Assembly (NCBI RefSeq): GCF_000196115.1
Contig: NC_005027.1
Span: 3,038,001-3,102,000 of the forward strand
Direction: 5' to 3'
DNA from: Rhodopirellula baltica SH 1
GTDB taxonomy: Bacteria > Planctomycetota > Planctomycetia > Pirellulales > Pirellulaceae
DNA length: 64,000 nt
Under the pieces are notes generated by a model. The model saw only the letters and a program-made list of their open reading frames with translations, did no database searches and had not been told where the DNA came from. Below, piece after piece: positions 62,793-64,000 of the stretch. How positions within the stretch are numbered: the stretch's first letter is position 1; each line of letters opens with the position of its first letter. Position numbers and translations under genes: made by a program.

Positions 62793-64000
62793 TCAGTGGT
62801 TGAAAACGAATTCGCGGCCGTTCAGGACCGCCCAGAAAACGTCTTCCATGACCGCTTGAGGTTCGGCACCTTCTTCGGCGAGCAATGTCTTCACCGATTC
62901 ACGTTCCTCGGCCGATGGCTCTCGACTGAGTGCTCGGCGATAAATGCGAACGAGAACCGCTTCGGGATCGAGCTTCTCATCGTTCAACCACTTTTTGATC
63001 AATCCACCACGCACAATCTTGCTGTGCACGGAACTTCCGTTGAGCAAGTGCAATGCCTGTGACAAGGACGGATCCGTTGTTGCTTCGCAATCACAAACAG
63101 TTGCGCGAGGCGAACGACCAAACGTCGTCAAGAAGTAGTTCGACGTTGCACCGTCGGCGATTTGCACCGCGCGACTGCCCAACGGCAACCCACTGAATTT
63201 TTCAGGACTTTCGGTGACCTGGCAAATGCAATCCAACAAACTCTCCGCTGGGACTCGGCGAATCGTCGCATGAGCATAGTTTCGTGAATCGTGGGCATTT
63301 GACTCGTTGGTCGCGGTGCTGCGTCCGTAGGCGCGGCTGGTGCAAATGTCACGAACGAGTTTGCGGAAGTCGTAGTTGTACTCCACCAACTTTCGCCCCA
63401 TCTCATCGAACAACTCTGGGTTGCTCGACGGATTGCTGACACGGATGTCATCGACGGGATCGACGAGACCGGATCCCATGAAGTGAGCCCACACTCGGTT
63501 CGCAATGCTAGTCGAGAAGAACGGGTTATCACCCGCCACCAACCAATCGGCCAATACTTCGCGGCGATCTTTTCCTTTCGTTTCAGGAGCTTCACCACCC
63601 AAGAATTTGGGAGCGACGTTTTGGTTTGTCACCGGATGCTTGGTTTCGCCACTGAACCGGTTGTAAACAATCTTTTCGCGATAGTCCTCCGCCTGCTTTC
63701 TGGCCACTTGGCTAAAGAAAGCGGTGAAGCCGTAATAATCGTCCATCGTCCATCGATCGAACGGATGATTGTGGCACTGAGCACATTGAGTACGAATCCC
63801 CATGAAGACCTGAGCGACATTTTCAGCGGTCTTCAGCGTGTCTCGCTCGATTTCATAGAAGTTGGTTGCGGGTTCACCAAACGTGCCCCCGGTGCTGGTG
63901 AGCAGATCGTGCACCATCTCGTTGACTGGAACGTTGCGAGCGAACTGATCCGTCAACCAGTTCGCATAAAGCATCGCAGACTTTTTGCTAACCTGGTTCG
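62793..64000 (-). CDS. Partial DUF1549/DUF1553-type haem protein
   Basis: The frame is open to the right edge, so the N-terminus lies outside the window; ATG 63974 is not the true start. Visible motifs: GIRTQCAQCHNHPFDRWTMDDYYGFTAFFSQVAR (a CxxCH haem-type site inside the DUF1549 end), then the DUF1553 part RREVLADWLVAGDNPFFSTSIANRVWAHFMGSGLVDPVDDIR, VRDICTSRAYGRS and the late LLNGSSVHSKIVRGG. These proteins usually occur in pairs with secreted sulfatases or with DUF1501 proteins in planctomycetes; here the WD40/haem gene follows directly. Confidence 0.9.
   Translation of the reverse strand, partial: NQVSKKSAMLYANWLTDQFARNVPVNEMVHDLLTSTGGTFGEPATNFYEIERDTLKTAENVAQVFMGIRTQCAQCHNHPFDRWTMDDYYGFTAFFSQVARKQAEDYREKIVYNRFSGETKHPVTNQNVAPKFLGGEAPETKGKDRREVLADWLVAGDNPFFSTSIANRVWAHFMGSGLVDPVDDIRVSNPSSNPELFDEMGRKLVEYNYDFRKLVRDICTSRAYGRSTATNESNAHDSRNYAHATIRRVPAESLLDCICQVTESPEKFSGLPLGSRAVQIADGATSNYFLTTFGRSPRATVCDCEATTDPSLSQALHLLNGSSVHSKIVRGGLIKKWLNDEKLDPEAVLVRIYRRALSREPSAEERESVKTLLAEEGAEPQAVMEDVFWAVLNGREFVFNH

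Overview
The window looks like chromosomal DNA from a Planctomycetota bacterium of the Rhodopirellula/Pirellulaceae type. The evidence is the set of lineage-typical families: a PVC-type 'membrane-bound dehydrogenase' with a C-terminal c-type cytochrome, a DUF1549/DUF1553-like haem protein, a WD40 protein with a planctomycete haem motif, a ThuA-like protein, LamG-tailed enzymes and prepilin-type proteins. The assignment rests on family recognition only; no search was run.

Layout. 1-4.7 kb: the end of an outer-membrane-like protein, then rpsO and pnp separated by an unusually long hairpin-rich leader. 4.8-15.1 kb: a PVC dehydrogenase/cytochrome, divergent ThuA-like and PhoD-like secreted proteins, and a tight fucose cassette (GH29 fucosidase, aldo/keto reductase, FucP-type permease). 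15.3-28.3 kb: housekeeping and envelope genes (YlqF GTPase, dienelactone hydrolase, LptF/G permease, cardiolipin synthase, a GH32-like protein, a signal peptidase with a substituted catalytic lysine, a metallophosphoesterase with LamG, GT2, apt, a DksA-like protein). 28.8-32.7 kb: a 1286-residue FHA/coiled-coil/acidic membrane protein. 32.7-37.8 kb: a divergent phosphonate-type catabolic cluster (cupin-XRE regulator and alcohol dehydrogenase on one side; transporter, FAD oxidoreductase and phosphonatase-like hydrolase on the other). 38.2-39.7 kb: an IS701-type insertion sequence with a frameshifted transposase and a CTAG target duplication. 39.8-42.8 kb: a redoxin, an AAA ATPase and a coiled-coil gene that looks truncated at a repeat.

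43.07-50.08 kb is an integrated genomic island in the 3' end of a tRNA-Ala(GGC) gene. A 19-bp duplicate of the tRNA end marks the far boundary, both ends have a terminator hairpin in the equivalent position, and TTATCCGAACA repeats lie just inside both ends. The cargo is a truncated Ser/Thr kinase-LamG gene, a VOC protein, a two-gene HTH module, a ParB-like protein and a tyrosine recombinase. The recombinase gene is split near its start by a complete IS3-family element (GAA target duplication); joining the flanks restores one reading frame. The island therefore probably cannot excise by itself.

50.3-64 kb: a fused membrane/spermidine-synthase-like protein, a thioredoxin-YHS-like protein, a vWA membrane protein, a PPP phosphatase, a five-gene pseudopilin operon with overlapping genes, birA coupled to a WD40/haem protein, and a partial DUF1549/DUF1553-type protein running off the end.

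I did not find an obvious defence system, CRISPR array or new large machine. The most promising unexplained pieces are the HTH-plus-partner module on the island, the phosphonate cluster with its uncharacterised transporter and flavoenzyme, the lysine-less signal peptidase homologue, and the pnp leader.
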